From Bacillota bacterium (GTDB lineage: Bacteria; Bacillota; Sulfobacillia; Thermaerobacterales; RSA17): DNA of 64,000 bases. The notes beneath the pieces were generated by a model. The model saw nothing but the letters and a program-made list of their open reading frames with translations. It made no database searches and had not been told where the DNA came from. The stretch is from NCBI GenBank assembly GCA_017577485.1, contig PKRI01000001.1, positions 171,063-235,062 on the forward strand, given 5' to 3'. The position numbers and the translations under genes were made by a program. This document shows, one piece after another, positions 40,579-51,023 of this stretch (position 1 is the first letter of the stretch; every line of letters starts with the position of its first letter).

Positions 40579-42114
40579 TCAGGCGCCGGCGCCGCCTTCG
40601 GTCCCCGCATCCCCGCCGGCGGCAGCCGCAGCCTGGACGTGGGGCAACTTCTCCTTGATGAACCGGACGGCGCGGTCCAGACGCTCCAGGCACCGCCGCC
40701 GGCCCAGCAGCGCGATGACGTCGAACAGGCCGGGACCCATGGTGCGCCCGGTCAGGGCCAGGCGCACCGGGTGGAAAAGAGCCCCGCCGCTGATGCCCTT
40801 TTCCTGGCACAGCGCGCGGAACGCGTGCTCGGTGGACTCGGCGGTGAAGGGCTCCACGGCTTCCAGTCGCCGGCGCGCCTCGGCCAGCAATTCGGCCACG
40901 CCCGGCTTTTCGAAGCGCTTGCGGACGCCTTCCGGGTCGTAGTCCTCGAAGTCGGCGAAGAAGTAAGCCGACGCGTCGACGATCTCTTCCAGCGTGCGCA
41001 CGCGGTCGCGGACGGCGGCCACCACCGCCCGGGCGTGAGCCAGTTCCTCCGGACCGGCGTCGCGCGGCAGGAAACCCCGGGCTTCCAGGCGCGGCCGCAC
41101 CAGCGCGAAAACGCGGTCCAGGTCGGCCCGCCGCAGGTGCTGGCCGTTGAGCCACGTCATCTTCTCGACGTCATAAATGGCCGCCGTCTTGCTGATGCGC
41201 TCCAGGCTGAAGGCTTCGACCATCTCCTCCAGCGTCAGGACCTCACGGTCGTCGCCGGGGGACCAGCCCAGAAGCGCCGTGTAGTTCAGGATGGCTTCGG
41301 GCAGGAAGCCCTTCTCGCGGAACTCCTCCACGGCCACGGCCCCGTGCCGCTTGCTGAGCTTCGAGCGGTCCGGAGCCAGGACCATGGGCACGTGGGCGAA
41401 GGCCGGCGGCTCGTAGCCCAGCGCGCGGTAGACCAGCAGCTGGCGGGGCGTGTTGGACAGGTGCTCCTCGCCGCGGATCACATGGGTGATGCCCATGTGA
41501 TGGTCGTCCACGGCCACGGCAAAATTGTAGACCGGCGTGCCGTCGGACTTCATGATGACGAAGTCGTCGAACTCGTCGTTGGGGAACCGAACCTCGCCGT
41601 GGATCAGGTCGGGCACCACGGTCTCCCCGGGACCGGGACCCACCAGGCGCACCGCCCGCGGCCGGCCCTGGGCCTCCAGGCGCCGGCGCTCCTCTTCCGT
41701 CAAATGGCGGCAGGTTCCGGGATAGCGGTACGTGCGGCCCTCCCTGCGGGCCTGTTCCCGGGCAGCCTCGATTTCTTCGACGGTGCAGTAGCAGGGGTAC
41801 GCCTTGCCTTCCTGGATCAGCCGCTCCGCCTCGCGGCGGTACAGGTCCAGGCGCTGCGACTGGACGTAGGGCCCGTAGGGACCGCCCACGTCGGGCCCTT
41901 CCTGCCAGGTGAGCCCCAGCCAGCGCAGGCTGTCCAGGATCGGGCCCACTGTTTCCTCGCGGGCGCGGTCGGCATCGGTGTCCTCGATGCGAAGCACGAA
42001 GACGCCGCCGTTCCTGGCGGCGAACAGCCAATTAAAAAGCGCCGTCCGCGCTCCCCCGATGTGCAGGTACCCGGTGGGCGACGGCGCGAACCGGACGCGG
42101 ATCTGGTCGGGCAA
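40579..42114 (-). CDS. gltX: Glutamyl-tRNA synthetase
   Basis: 511 residues. Class I synthetase with VRFAPSPTGYLHIGGARTALF (HIGH region, in parts), the KMSKS motif LSKRHGA and an all-helical anticodon-binding C-terminus. TTG 42114 is chosen: GGGGGTG lies six bases upstream and the promoter predicts a start near 42131, too close for GTG 42123. No glutaminyl-tRNA synthetase is seen here, and most Firmicutes use a non-discriminating GltX plus GatCAB, so mischarging of tRNA-Gln is likely. Its two candidate substrate tRNAs follow directly. Confidence 0.93.
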   Translation of the reverse strand: MPDQIRVRFAPSPTGYLHIGGARTALFNWLFAARNGGVFVLRIEDTDADRAREETVGPILDSLRWLGLTWQEGPDVGGPYGPYVQSQRLDLYRREAERLIQEGKAYPCYCTVEEIEAAREQARREGRTYRYPGTCRHLTEEERRRLEAQGRPRAVRLVGPGPGETVVPDLIHGEVRFPNDEFDDFVIMKSDGTPVYNFAVAVDDHHMGITHVIRGEEHLSNTPRQLLVYRALGYEPPAFAHVPMVLAPDRSKLSKRHGAVAVEEFREKGFLPEAILNYTALLGWSPGDDREVLTLEEMVEAFSLERISKTAAIYDVEKMTWLNGQHLRRADLDRVFALVRPRLEARGFLPRDAGPEELAHARAVVAAVRDRVRTLEEIVDASAYFFADFEDYDPEGVRKRFEKPGVAELLAEARRRLEAVEPFTAESTEHAFRALCQEKGISGGALFHPVRLALTGRTMGPGLFDVIALLGRRRCLERLDRAVRFIKEKLPHVQAAAAAGGDAGTEGGAGA

Positions 42115-42137
42115 TCCCTGCACCCCCGCTGTTGCGC

Positions 42138-42167
42138 AGTGTAGCAGAGCCCTGGACGGGGGGTCAA
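42138..42167 (-). promoter_or_regulatory. Sigma-A promoter of gltX
   Basis: -35 TTGACC (42167-42162) and -10 TACACT (42143-42138), 18-base spacer. The implied leader is under 20 bases. Confidence 0.75.
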
Positions 42168-42204
42168 GGAAGGACCCGGCCGGGAAGGACGGGGCCGGCG
42201 CCGC

Positions 42205-42489
42205 TCACGCTCCGGCCAGGCGCTGCAGCGCCACCAGCATCAGCAACCCCGGCGCGCCCAGGTAGCCCACGGCGGCGGCGGTGACCAGATTGAGGCCCAG
42301 GTGAAAACCGAAGAAGGCCCCCACCCAGTTGAGGACCCAGATGGCCGCCCCGCCCAGGGCCACGCGGTACGCGGCCTGCAGCAGGAAGCGGATGGGCACG
42401 ATGAAAGCCCGCACCAGCATGTAGAGGATGACCAGGGCCAGGCCGTAAGCGATCAGCGTGTCGACCTGCACGGGCAACTGCACCGGCAC
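42205..42489 (-). CDS. bofA: Pro-sigma-K processing inhibitor BofA-like protein
   Basis: 94 residues, very hydrophobic with two to three membrane helices (LIAYGLALVILYMLVRAF; the middle AAYRVALGGAAIWVLN; the C-terminal LVTAAAVGYLGAPGLLMLVAL). The BofA family fold and the yaaL-bofA neighbourhood both match Bacillus. BofA holds the SpoIVFB protease inactive in the mother-cell outer forespore membrane. GTG start with GGGGTGAAG upstream. Confidence 0.8.
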   Translation of the reverse strand: MPVQLPVQVDTLIAYGLALVILYMLVRAFIVPIRFLLQAAYRVALGGAAIWVLNWVGAFFGFHLGLNLVTAAAVGYLGAPGLLMLVALQRLAGA

Positions 42490-42540
42490 GGCGGCTTCAC
42501 CCCTCGTCCATGGTTATGGACGCCGGGCGGCGGCCATGCC

Positions 42541-42948
42541 TCAGGCGGGGCGCTGCTGCTCGGGCGCCGTTTCGGGGTGGGCGCCGGTGGCAGCAGCGGC
42601 GGAAGGCGCGGGGCCGGCGGGCGCGGGACCGGCGGGCACGCCGCCGCCGTCGCGGCGCGGGTCGGCCAGGACCAGGCCCAGGCCGTCTTCGACGATGCCG
42701 GAGCGGCGGGCTTCCTTGATCAGGAACATGTAGCGGCGCTCGGCGGCGGTCATGCGGTGGATGGCATGGTCGATCAGTTCCGGGTCCGACACGTTCTCGA
42801 ACAGGGACCGCGCCGCTTGCCACTCGCGGCGCGCCTGCTCCACCAGGTCGACCTCGCCCACGGCGGCACCGGCGTTGCCGGCGCCGCCCGCCGCGTCGGC
42901 GCCCCTGCCGCGGCTGCGCCGCCACCAGCGCGCCAGGGCTTCCAGCAA
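42541..42948 (-). CDS. yaaL: YaaL family protein (DUF2508)
   Basis: 135 residues. The conserved part is about 35-95: LVEQARREWQAARSLFENVSDPELIDHAIH (in parts) and MTAAERRYMFLIKEARRSG, typical of YaaL. The C-terminal 40 residues are Ala/Pro/Gly-rich low complexity, longer than in Bacillus. Function unknown; it always sits between recR and bofA in Firmicutes, as here. Confidence 0.8.
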   Translation of the reverse strand: MLEALARWWRRSRGRGADAAGGAGNAGAAVGEVDLVEQARREWQAARSLFENVSDPELIDHAIHRMTAAERRYMFLIKEARRSGIVEDGLGLVLADPRRDGGGVPAGPAPAGPAPSAAAATGAHPETAPEQQRPA

Positions 42949-43076
42949 AGGCGGACTCCCCCTTCAGGCGGCTGCCCCCGCCGAATCCTTATGCCGCGGG
43001 GCCGTGCGATGTGCCGCCCGGGGGAAGTCTTGCCGCCGGTGCCAGGAAACATGCGGGCAGGAAGCGGCCGCCGCCG

Positions 43077-43673
43077 TTACACCGGGCGCCGGCCTTCCAG
43101 GGCGCGGGCCAGGGTGAGTTCGTCGGCGTAGTCCAGGTCGCCGCCTTCGGGCAGGCCGCGGGCGATGCGGGTCACGGTGACGCCCAGGGGCTTGATCAGC
43201 CGCGCCAGGTAGAGGGCGGTGGCCTCGCCCTCGACGTTGGGATTGGTGGCCAGGATGACCTCCCGCACCCGGCCTTCCTGCAGCCGCTCCAGCAGTTCGC
43301 GGATGCGCAGGTCGTCGGGCCCGACGCCGTCCATGGGCGAGATGGCGCCGTGGAGCACGTGGTACCGGCCGCGGAACTGGGCGGTCCGCTCCATGGCGGC
43401 CACGTCGCGGGGCTGTTCCACCACGCACAGCACGGTGTCGTCGCGCTCGGGATCGGTGCACAGGCGGCAGGGATCCTGATCGGTGAGGTTGCCGCAGCGG
43501 CCGCAGGGCCGGATGGCCTCGCGGGCGCCGATGATGGCCTCGGCCAGGCGCCGGGCGTCCTCGGCAGGCCGCAGCAGCAGGTAGAAGGCCATGCGCTGGG
43601 CCGACTTGGGGCCTACGCCCGGCAGGCGGGTCAACTCGGTGATCAGGCGGGCGATGGGCTCGGCGTAACGCAT
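43077..43673 (-). CDS. recR: Recombination mediator RecR
   Basis: 198 residues. Helix-hairpin-helix LPGVGPKSAQRMAFYLL, a four-Cys zinc finger (CGRCGN and CRLC), Toprim region (VLCVVEQPRDVAAMERT, LILATNP-like VILATNPNVEGEATALYLA) and the C-terminal RGLPEGGDLDYADELTL. It loads RecA with RecFO at gaps. Follows ybaB in the dnaX-ybaB-recR unit. Confidence 0.95.
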   Translation of the reverse strand: MRYAEPIARLITELTRLPGVGPKSAQRMAFYLLLRPAEDARRLAEAIIGAREAIRPCGRCGNLTDQDPCRLCTDPERDDTVLCVVEQPRDVAAMERTAQFRGRYHVLHGAISPMDGVGPDDLRIRELLERLQEGRVREVILATNPNVEGEATALYLARLIKPLGVTVTRIARGLPEGGDLDYADELTLARALEGRRPV

Positions 43674-43677
43674 GACG

Positions 43678-44003
43678 TCAGAAGTTCAGGCCCGGGATCT
43701 GGGGCAGGTTGAGACCTCCGGTGATCCGCGCCATCTCCTGCTGCACCATGTCCTGGGCCTTGCGCAGGGCCTCGTTGACGGCGGCGGCGATCAGGTCTTC
43801 CAGCATCTCCACGTCGTTGGGATCCACCGCCGCCGGGTCGATCTTGATCTGCCGCACCTCCATGGCGCCGGTGGCCACGGCCCGCACCACGCCGCCGCCC
43901 GCCGACGCCTCCACCGTGCGCTCCTTGAGTTCCTCCTGGAGGCGCTGCATGTCTTCCTGCATCTTCTGGATCTGCTTCATCATCTTGCCCATCTGGCCGA
44001 AGT

Positions 44004-44007
<4 letters not shown>
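43678..44007 (-). CDS. ybaB: YbaB/EbfC nucleoid-associated protein
   Basis: 109 residues. MNFGQMGKMMKQIQKMQEDMQ, then a beta-hairpin (TVEASAGGGVVRAVATGAMEV) and a C-terminal helix (MLEDLIAAAVNEALRKAQD) make the YbaB dimer fold. A DNA-binding protein always found next to dnaX and recR. The start overlaps the dnaX stop by four bases (GTGA). Confidence 0.93.
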
Positions 44008-45887
<1,880 letters not shown>

Positions 45888-46000
45888 CGAAACCGCTCCT
45901 TCCACCGTCGGGACGAGGGTACGCAGCAGGCCGGCCGTGCAGGGGCCTTCGCCCGGGCGGCGCGGAAATCCTGGCGGCCCCGGCGGGCACCTGGCCGCAA

Positions 46001-46031
46001 CAAATCAGAGAGACCCCGCTCGCGGGGTCTC
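46001..46031 (-). terminator. Terminator of the SRP RNA gene
   Basis: GAGACCCCGC (46010-46019) pairs with GCGGGGTCTC (46022-46031); on the minus strand it is followed by TCTGATTTG. It lies just after the 3' end of the SRP RNA. Confidence 0.75.
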
Positions 46032-46046
46032 CCGGCTGGAAAGCTA

Positions 46047-46321
46047 CTTGGTCGTGCACCCGCCGTCGACCGGGCGTTCCGGGCGGAACCCGCGCAGCCT
46101 GCTCGGGCCCGGCTTCCCCGCGGCACACGGCCGCACTCGCTTACCGCTGCTCCCTTCCGGGCCTGACGGGGTTCACGAGGCACCGTTGCGCGGGACCGAA
46201 CCTTCAGCGCCGCTTACGCAGGTCAGACCCCGCAACACCGCGGCCTCGGGCGGGAATTCGACCCCGCTACAGCGGATTGCGGGTACAGGGCACCGCTACC
46301 TCCCCGTCTAGCACGACCAAG
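46047..46321 (-). ncRNA. ffs: Signal recognition particle RNA, large Gram-positive type
   Basis: About 275 bases. The 5' end has the Alu-domain sequence GTGCTAGACGGGGAGGTAGC and GGTGCCCTGTACCC, the middle carries the SRP54-binding helix 8 (GTCAGGCCCGGAAGGGAGCAG), and the 5' and 3' ends close with a perfect 11-bp helix (CTTGGTCGTGC, 46321-46311, with GCACGACCAAG, 46057-46047). It targets membrane and secreted proteins with Ffh. Position between dnaX and tadA/tRNA-Ser matches Bacillus. Confidence 0.93.
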
Positions 46322-46383
46322 GTCGTGGACCATCGCGTGCCGCGCGGGCCGGGCATGCCGGCGGCCGCACGGAACGCTGCCTG

Positions 46384-46472
46384 CGGAGGGAGTGGGATTC
46401 GAACCCACGGTACCCTTGCGGGTACACACGCTCTCCAGGCGTGTGCCTTCAGCCGGACTCGGCCATCCCTCC
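46384..46472 (-). tRNA. tRNA-Ser (anticodon GGA)
   Basis: Acceptor GGAGGGA/TCCCTCC, anticodon stem CACGC/GCGTG with loop CTGGAGA, a long variable arm, T-arm GTGGGTTCGAATCCCAC. Confidence 0.95.
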
Positions 46473-46518
46473 GGACCTGCATTGGGAACCGGGCGCCCGC
46501 TCCGGCGCCGCGGTCCTG

Positions 46519-46605
46519 CGGAAGGGGTGGGATTCGAACCCACGGTGGGCGTGAACCCACAGATGCTTTCGAGGCATCCGCCTTCGTCCACTCGGCCACC
46601 CTTCC
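46519..46605 (-). tRNA. tRNA-Ser (anticodon CGA)
   Basis: Acceptor GGAAGGG/CCCTTCC, anticodon stem GATGC/GCATC with loop CTCGAAA, a long variable arm and a standard T-arm. It lies 46 bases upstream of tRNA-Ser(GGA). Confidence 0.95.
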
Positions 46606-46644
46606 GAAACCTGAGCCAACCTAAGCCTAATCCATGGCGGCCCC

Positions 46645-47139
46645 TCAGGGAACCCTGCGCACCCCGTTGCCGCCCGGGCGCCGCCGCAGCTCGGCGAAGA
46701 AGGACCGCAGCAACTCGGCCGCCTCCTCGGCGCCGACGCCGCGGATCACCTCCAGGCGGTGGTTGAGGCGGGGATGCTGGACCACGTTGAGCACCGAGCC
46801 GCAGGCACCCGCCTTGGGGTCGTCGGCGCCGTAGACCAGGGTCGCCACCCGGGCCAGCACCAGCGCGCCGGCGCACATGGCGCAGGGCTCCAGGGTCACG
46901 TACATGACGGCGCCTTCCAGCCGCCAGGTGCCCAGGTGCCGGGCCGCAGCCCGCAGCGCCAGCATCTCGGCGTGGGCGGTGGGATCGTTGGTCGTTTCCC
47001 GCAGGTTGTGGCCCCGACCGACGATGGCGCCGCCGGCGACCACGACGGCGCCCACCGGCACCTCGCCCTTGCCGGCGGCAAACCGGGCCTCGACCAGGGC
47101 CTCGGCCATATAGCGCTGGTGCAACGCCGTGGAACTCAA
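46645..47139 (-). CDS. tadA: tRNA-specific adenosine deaminase
   Basis: 164 residues. Zinc deaminase motifs THAEMLALRAA (His and catalytic Glu) and LEPCAMCAGAL (two Cys), plus NLRETTNDPTAHAE. TadA converts A34 to inosine in tRNA-Arg(ACG); a tRNA-Arg(ACG) gene is present at 51024-51098. It lies between tRNA-Arg(CCT) and the tRNA-Ser pair. Confidence 0.93.
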   Translation of the reverse strand: MSSTALHQRYMAEALVEARFAAGKGEVPVGAVVVAGGAIVGRGHNLRETTNDPTAHAEMLALRAAARHLGTWRLEGAVMYVTLEPCAMCAGALVLARVATLVYGADDPKAGACGSVLNVVQHPRLNHRLEVIRGVGAEEAAELLRSFFAELRRRPGGNGVRRVP

Positions 47140-47177
47140 CGGGACCTCCGCCCGGCGCGCCGCCGCGTCCGCCTCTG

Positions 47178-47251
47178 TGCGCCCGGGAGGACTCGAACCC
47201 CCGACGCAGGGTTTAGGAAACCCTCGCTCTATCCACCTGAGCTACGGGCGC
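47178..47251 (-). tRNA. tRNA-Arg (anticodon CCT)
   Basis: Acceptor GCGCCCG/CGGGCGC, anticodon stem AGGGT/ACCCT with loop TTCCTAA, T-arm CGGGGGTTCGAGTCCTCCCG. Confidence 0.93.
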
Positions 47252-47265
47252 AAGTGCGGACCCTA

Positions 47266-47937
47266 TTATATCAGGCGCCCGCCCGCAGCGACAAACGCGG
47301 CGCGGCCGGCTTCCAGGCGGAACGTTTCCTCCGCCAGGGCCCGCGCGTCGTCCAGATCATGGGTCACCAGCAGCAGGCGAAAACCCAATGCCTCCTGGAG
47401 TTCCAGCAACGTCCGGCGCAGCCTGCGGCGCAGGCCCGCGTCCAGGGCGGCGAAGGGCTCGTCCAGGAGCAGGATCCGCGGCTGGCGGGCCAGGGCCCGC
47501 GCCAGGGCCACCCGCTGCTGCTGCCCGCCCGACAGTTCCGCCGGGCGCCGGCGTTCCAGCCCGTTCAACTGCAGCAGGTCGATCATCTGCGCCACGCGAC
47601 GGCGGCTCTCGTCGGACCGCGGCCGCTCCAGGCCGAAGGCGATGTTGCCGGCCGCGTCCAGGTGCGGGAACAGCGCGAAGTTCTGGGGCACGTAGCCGAC
47701 GGAGCGCTCCTGGGGCGGCACCCATACGCCCGCCGCGCCGTCGTACCAGACGTGCCCATCCACGGCGATGCGGCCGGAATCGGGCCGGAAGGCGCCGGCG
47801 ATGGCCCGCAGCGTCAGCGTCTTGCCGGCGCCCGACGGGCCCACCAGCACCACGCGCCGGGCGGCGGTGGCGAACTGGACGGCCAGGGTGAAGCCCGGCA
47901 GGCGCCGGTGGACGGCCACCTCAAGCACCGGCGTCAC
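47266..47937 (-). CDS. modC: Molybdate/tungstate ABC transporter ATP-binding protein
   Basis: 223 residues. Walker A VGPSGAGKTLTL, Q-loop YVPQNFALFPHLD, signature ELSGGQQQRVALA, Walker B ILLLDEPFAALD, H-loop LLVTHDLDDA. It lacks the C-terminal MOP domain of E. coli ModC. GTG 47937 is chosen; it overlaps modB by 17 bases. Tungstate or molybdate specificity cannot be told apart from sequence. Confidence 0.85.
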   Translation of the reverse strand: MTPVLEVAVHRRLPGFTLAVQFATAARRVVLVGPSGAGKTLTLRAIAGAFRPDSGRIAVDGHVWYDGAAGVWVPPQERSVGYVPQNFALFPHLDAAGNIAFGLERPRSDESRRRVAQMIDLLQLNGLERRRPAELSGGQQQRVALARALARQPRILLLDEPFAALDAGLRRRLRRTLLELQEALGFRLLLVTHDLDDARALAEETFRLEAGRAAFVAAGGRLI

Positions 47938-48775
47938 CCCGGCTCCCCGTGCCCCACCTGAGCAGCACCAGCACCAGCAGCGACACCAAGAGCAGCACCG
48001 CCGCCAGCGCCAGCGCCGCGTCCACATCGTGCTCCAGCGCCGCGTAAACGGCCAGGGCCATGGTCTGGGTGCGTCCGGGGAAACTGCCGGCGAACAGGAT
48101 CGTGGCCCCGAACTCGCCCAGGGCCCGGGCCCAGCACATGACCAGGCCGCCGAGCAGGCCCGGCAGCGCCAGGGGTACGGTGACGCGGCGGAAGGTGCGC
48201 CACGGGGAGGCGCCCAGGGTGTGGGCCACCGTCTCCAGTTCCGGGTCCACCGCCTGGAAGCCCGCCCGGGCCGCGCGCACGTAAAGGGGCGCCGCCACGA
48301 AAAACTGGGCCAGGATCACCGCCGCCGTGGTGAAACTCAGGTTGACGCCCAGGGCCGCCAGCGGCTCGCCCAACAGGCCCCGGCGGCCAAAGGCCATCAA
48401 CAAGCCCAGGCCCGCCACCGAAGGGGGCAGGATCAGCGGCAGTTCGATGAGGCTGTCCAGCAGCGCTTGACCGGGAAACTTCCGGCGGGCCAGCAGGTAG
48501 GCGGCCGGCGTGCCCAGCAGCACCGCCAGGCCGGTGGCGGCCAGGCTGGTCCAGGCGGTCAGCGTGAGGGCCTGCAGCACCACCGGGCTGCCCAGCGCCG
48601 CCCGCAGCGACCCGCCCGCCATTGACCGCACCAGGATGGCCAGCACCGGCAGGCCCAGCAGCAGCGCGAAGCCCGCGGCCGCCGCGGCCCAACCCGCCGC
48701 GGCCAGGCCCCGCCCCAGCGGCCGGCCGACCCGGAAAACGGCAGGCACCCTGGTCCCAATGCCGCGGCCGGTCAT
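47921..48775 (-). CDS. modB: Molybdate/tungstate ABC transporter permease
   Basis: 284 residues with about six membrane helices and the permease signature ASPWRTFRRVTVPLALPGLLGGLVMCWARALGEFGATILFAGS (in parts: FRRVTVPLALPGLLGG, then ARALGEFGA). The LGEFGAT motif is typical of ModB/CysU-type permeases. ATG 48775 overlaps the modA stop (ATGA). Confidence 0.88.
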   Translation of the reverse strand: MTGRGIGTRVPAVFRVGRPLGRGLAAAGWAAAAAGFALLLGLPVLAILVRSMAGGSLRAALGSPVVLQALTLTAWTSLAATGLAVLLGTPAAYLLARRKFPGQALLDSLIELPLILPPSVAGLGLLMAFGRRGLLGEPLAALGVNLSFTTAAVILAQFFVAAPLYVRAARAGFQAVDPELETVAHTLGASPWRTFRRVTVPLALPGLLGGLVMCWARALGEFGATILFAGSFPGRTQTMALAVYAALEHDVDAALALAAVLLLVSLLVLVLLRWGTGSRGDAGA

Positions 48776-49644
48776 GGTTCACCGCCCGCCGCCGGCAGGA
48801 AACCCCACGTCTCCAGGACGCGCCGGCCCTCGGGACCCAGCGCCAGGTCCACGAAGTCCTGGGCGCCGGCCGGGTTCGGCGCGTGGTTCAGGACCGCGAT
48901 GGGGTAGGCGGCCGTGACGTTGTACGCACCGGGCACTTCGACCACACCCACGTGTGGCCGCACGTCCGGCGTCACGTCGCTGGCGTAGACCACCGCGGCG
49001 TCGGCCTCGCCCAGGCGCACCTTGGCCACCACCTGCCGCACGTTGAGTTCCCGGGACACCACGTTGGCCAGCACCCGCTCCTTGAAGCCGGCCCCGAAGG
49101 CTCCGTCCTGGTCGGCCCGGTCCAGCATTTCCAGGGTGTAGGCGCCGATGGGCACCTCCGGCGCGGCCGTCACCAGGCGCACGCCCGGGCGGGCCAGGTC
49201 CTCCAGCGACACGATGCCCGCCGGGTTGCCGGCCGGAGCGATGATGACCAGGCGGTTGCGCGCGAAGATCTGCACGGGATCGCGGACCAGCCCGGCCGCC
49301 CTGGCCTGTTCCATCTGCTCCAGGCTGGCCGGGACGAACACGTCGGCCTCCGCACCCTGCTCCAACTGGAGCCTGAGCTGCGAGCTGCCGCCGAACTGGT
49401 ACTGGACGCGGCTTCCCGGGTATCGCTCCTCGTAGAGGGCGGCGATCTCCCGGAAGGCATCGGTCAGGGACGACGCGGCAAAGACCACCACGCTGCTTTC
49501 CGCGCCGCCGGCTTCGGGCTTCGCGGCGCCGGCGGCGGGACCGCAGCCCCCCATCAGCCACGTCACCAGCAACAGCGCCGCCAGCAGCAGCGCCGCCGGC
49601 AGCGCCGGGCGTTCGTGGGCCCGCCGCCGTTCACGGAGCCACAC
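48772..49644 (-). CDS. modA: Molybdate-binding lipoprotein
   Basis: 290 residues. N-terminal signal peptide with a lipobox ending in MGGC, then a periplasmic-binding fold: VVFAASSLTDAFREIAALYEERYPG (in parts), FGGSSQLRLQLEQGAEADVFVPAS and VVYASDVTPD. These are the oxyanion-binding elements of ModA. It overlaps the regulator gene stop by 14 bases, suggesting one operon, regulator-modA-modB-modC. Confidence 0.9.
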   Translation of the reverse strand: MWLRERRRAHERPALPAALLLAALLLVTWLMGGCGPAAGAAKPEAGGAESSVVVFAASSLTDAFREIAALYEERYPGSRVQYQFGGSSQLRLQLEQGAEADVFVPASLEQMEQARAAGLVRDPVQIFARNRLVIIAPAGNPAGIVSLEDLARPGVRLVTAAPEVPIGAYTLEMLDRADQDGAFGAGFKERVLANVVSRELNVRQVVAKVRLGEADAAVVYASDVTPDVRPHVGVVEVPGAYNVTAAYPIAVLNHAPNPAGAQDFVDLALGPEGRRVLETWGFLPAAGGEP

Positions 49645-50818
49645 GGGTGATCTCCCCCATGGCGCTTACGTCATACCCGCCCAGGGCTTCCACCTCACGC
49701 CGCAGCAGCCGGCTGTCCAGCACCTCCAGCAGAGCCTGGACCGCCGGCAGGTCGGCGAAGGCCGCCGGGATCACCAGGTCGAAGCGCTCAACGGCCAGGG
49801 GTATGAAGTCCAGACCCCAGCACCGGGCGGCGCCGTGGACCGTCACGGCCGCGTCGGCCAGGCCGGCCGCCACCGCCTCGGCGGCCGCCAGGTGCCCGTG
49901 TACCACCCGGTCGTACCCGGGCACGGTTTGGGGCGCCACGCCGGCGCGGGCCAGGCCCTCGTCCAGCAGGCGGCGGGCGCCGCTGCCGGGTTCCCGGTTG
50001 ATGAGCCGCACGTCGCCCCGCGCCAGGTCGGCCAGGCCGCGGATCCCCAGGGGATTGCCGGGCGCCACGGCGATGCCCTGCTCCCAGTCGGCAAAGGCCG
50101 CCAGCAGCACGTCCCGCCCGATGTGCCGGCGCGCCGCCTCCCGGTTGAAACCGGCGCCGTCGGCATCGGCCAGGTGGCTGCCGGCGATGTGGGCCTCGCC
50201 TCGGCCTACGGCCTGGAGCGCGGCGGTGCTGTTGGCGTTCCACCACGCCAGGTGGAAGCCGGGGCAGCGCCGGTGGAAGTGTTCGGCCAGCAGGGCAATG
50301 GCCGGGTCGCAGCCGCTGAGCAGCAGGGTGCGGTCCAACTGGTCGGGTTCGGCGAACAGGTCCACCCGCAGCGCCGGGGCGGCGCGCCCCGCGCCGGGGG
50401 CCGTGCGCCGCAGCAGGCCGTTGGACCACGGCACGGCCGGCAGCACTGCGCTGCGGCCCGACAGCGCCCGGGCCACGGTCCTGCCGCCGACGCGCGCCAC
50501 CTGCACCCGCACCGGGTCGGCCCCGGGTGCGTCCGGGCGCTCCAGCCCGGCTTCGTTTTCGTCCTGCGTGCCGGCGCCCACCACCACATCGGGCACCAGC
50601 GGCGTATCCTCCGCCAGGCGGAACAGCGAATCCACCGGACGTCCCAGCGCCCGGGCCAGGCGCAGCGCCACCTCGATGGTGGGCGACATGCGGCCCGTCT
50701 CCACGGCGCTCACCGCCTGCCGGCTGATGCCCGCCCGGGCTGCCAGTTCGGCCTGCGACAAACCCGCCGCCAGGCGCGCCGCCCGGAGTGAGGTTTCCAG
50801 CCTGGATCCCGCGCCCAC
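49631..50818 (-). CDS. Helix-turn-helix regulator with periplasmic-binding-like domain, probable molybdate-responsive regulator
   Basis: 395 residues. N-terminal XRE-type HTH (about 8-65, LRAARLAAGLSQAELAARAG and ISRQAVSAVETGRMSPTIEVALRLARALG), a middle segment, and a C-terminal PBP-like domain (about 170-390, LLLSGCDPAIALLAEHF, INREPGSGARRLLDEGL, DAAVTVHGAARCWGLDFIPL). This architecture often precedes modABC in Firmicutes and replaces ModE. GTG 50818 follows GGGAGGG by seven bases. It overlaps modA. Upstream is an AT-rich inverted repeat that may be its operator. Confidence 0.85.
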   Translation of the reverse strand: MGAGSRLETSLRAARLAAGLSQAELAARAGISRQAVSAVETGRMSPTIEVALRLARALGRPVDSLFRLAEDTPLVPDVVVGAGTQDENEAGLERPDAPGADPVRVQVARVGGRTVARALSGRSAVLPAVPWSNGLLRRTAPGAGRAAPALRVDLFAEPDQLDRTLLLSGCDPAIALLAEHFHRRCPGFHLAWWNANSTAALQAVGRGEAHIAGSHLADADGAGFNREAARRHIGRDVLLAAFADWEQGIAVAPGNPLGIRGLADLARGDVRLINREPGSGARRLLDEGLARAGVAPQTVPGYDRVVHGHLAAAEAVAAGLADAAVTVHGAARCWGLDFIPLAVERFDLVIPAAFADLPAVQALLEVLDSRLLRREVEALGGYDVSAMGEITRVAP

Positions 50819-50867
50819 GCCGCAGCCCTCCCATGCCGCCGCACGCTGTCGAGGCCTCGCGCCAGTA

Positions 50868-50890
50868 AGATAGCATAATTCGCTATTATC
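50868..50890 (-). promoter_or_regulatory. AT-rich inverted repeat upstream of the mod regulator
   Basis: ATAGC (50870-50874) and GCTAT (50882-50886), flanked by GATAGC and GCTATTATC, form an imperfect palindrome in an AT-rich patch about 55 bases before the regulator start. -10-like TATGCT or TATCTT overlap it on the minus strand. Candidate operator/promoter. Confidence 0.45.
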
Positions 50891-50980
50891 ATGGACAGCG
50901 GGTGGGCAGGCGGGCGCCACCTGGAACGGCGCCGGCGGCCGCACGGTGAGGCAGCCGGGACGGGCGCGGCGCCGGCGCAG

Positions 50981-51010
50981 AAAAAACGCCCCGCGATGGC
51001 TCGCGGGGCA
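50981..51010 (-). terminator. Terminator of tRNA-Arg(ACG)
   Basis: On the minus strand GCCCCGCGA pairs with CGCGGGGC around a short loop and runs into TTTTTT (50986-50981). Confidence 0.88.
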
Positions 51011-51023
51011 TCGGAGAAGGATG

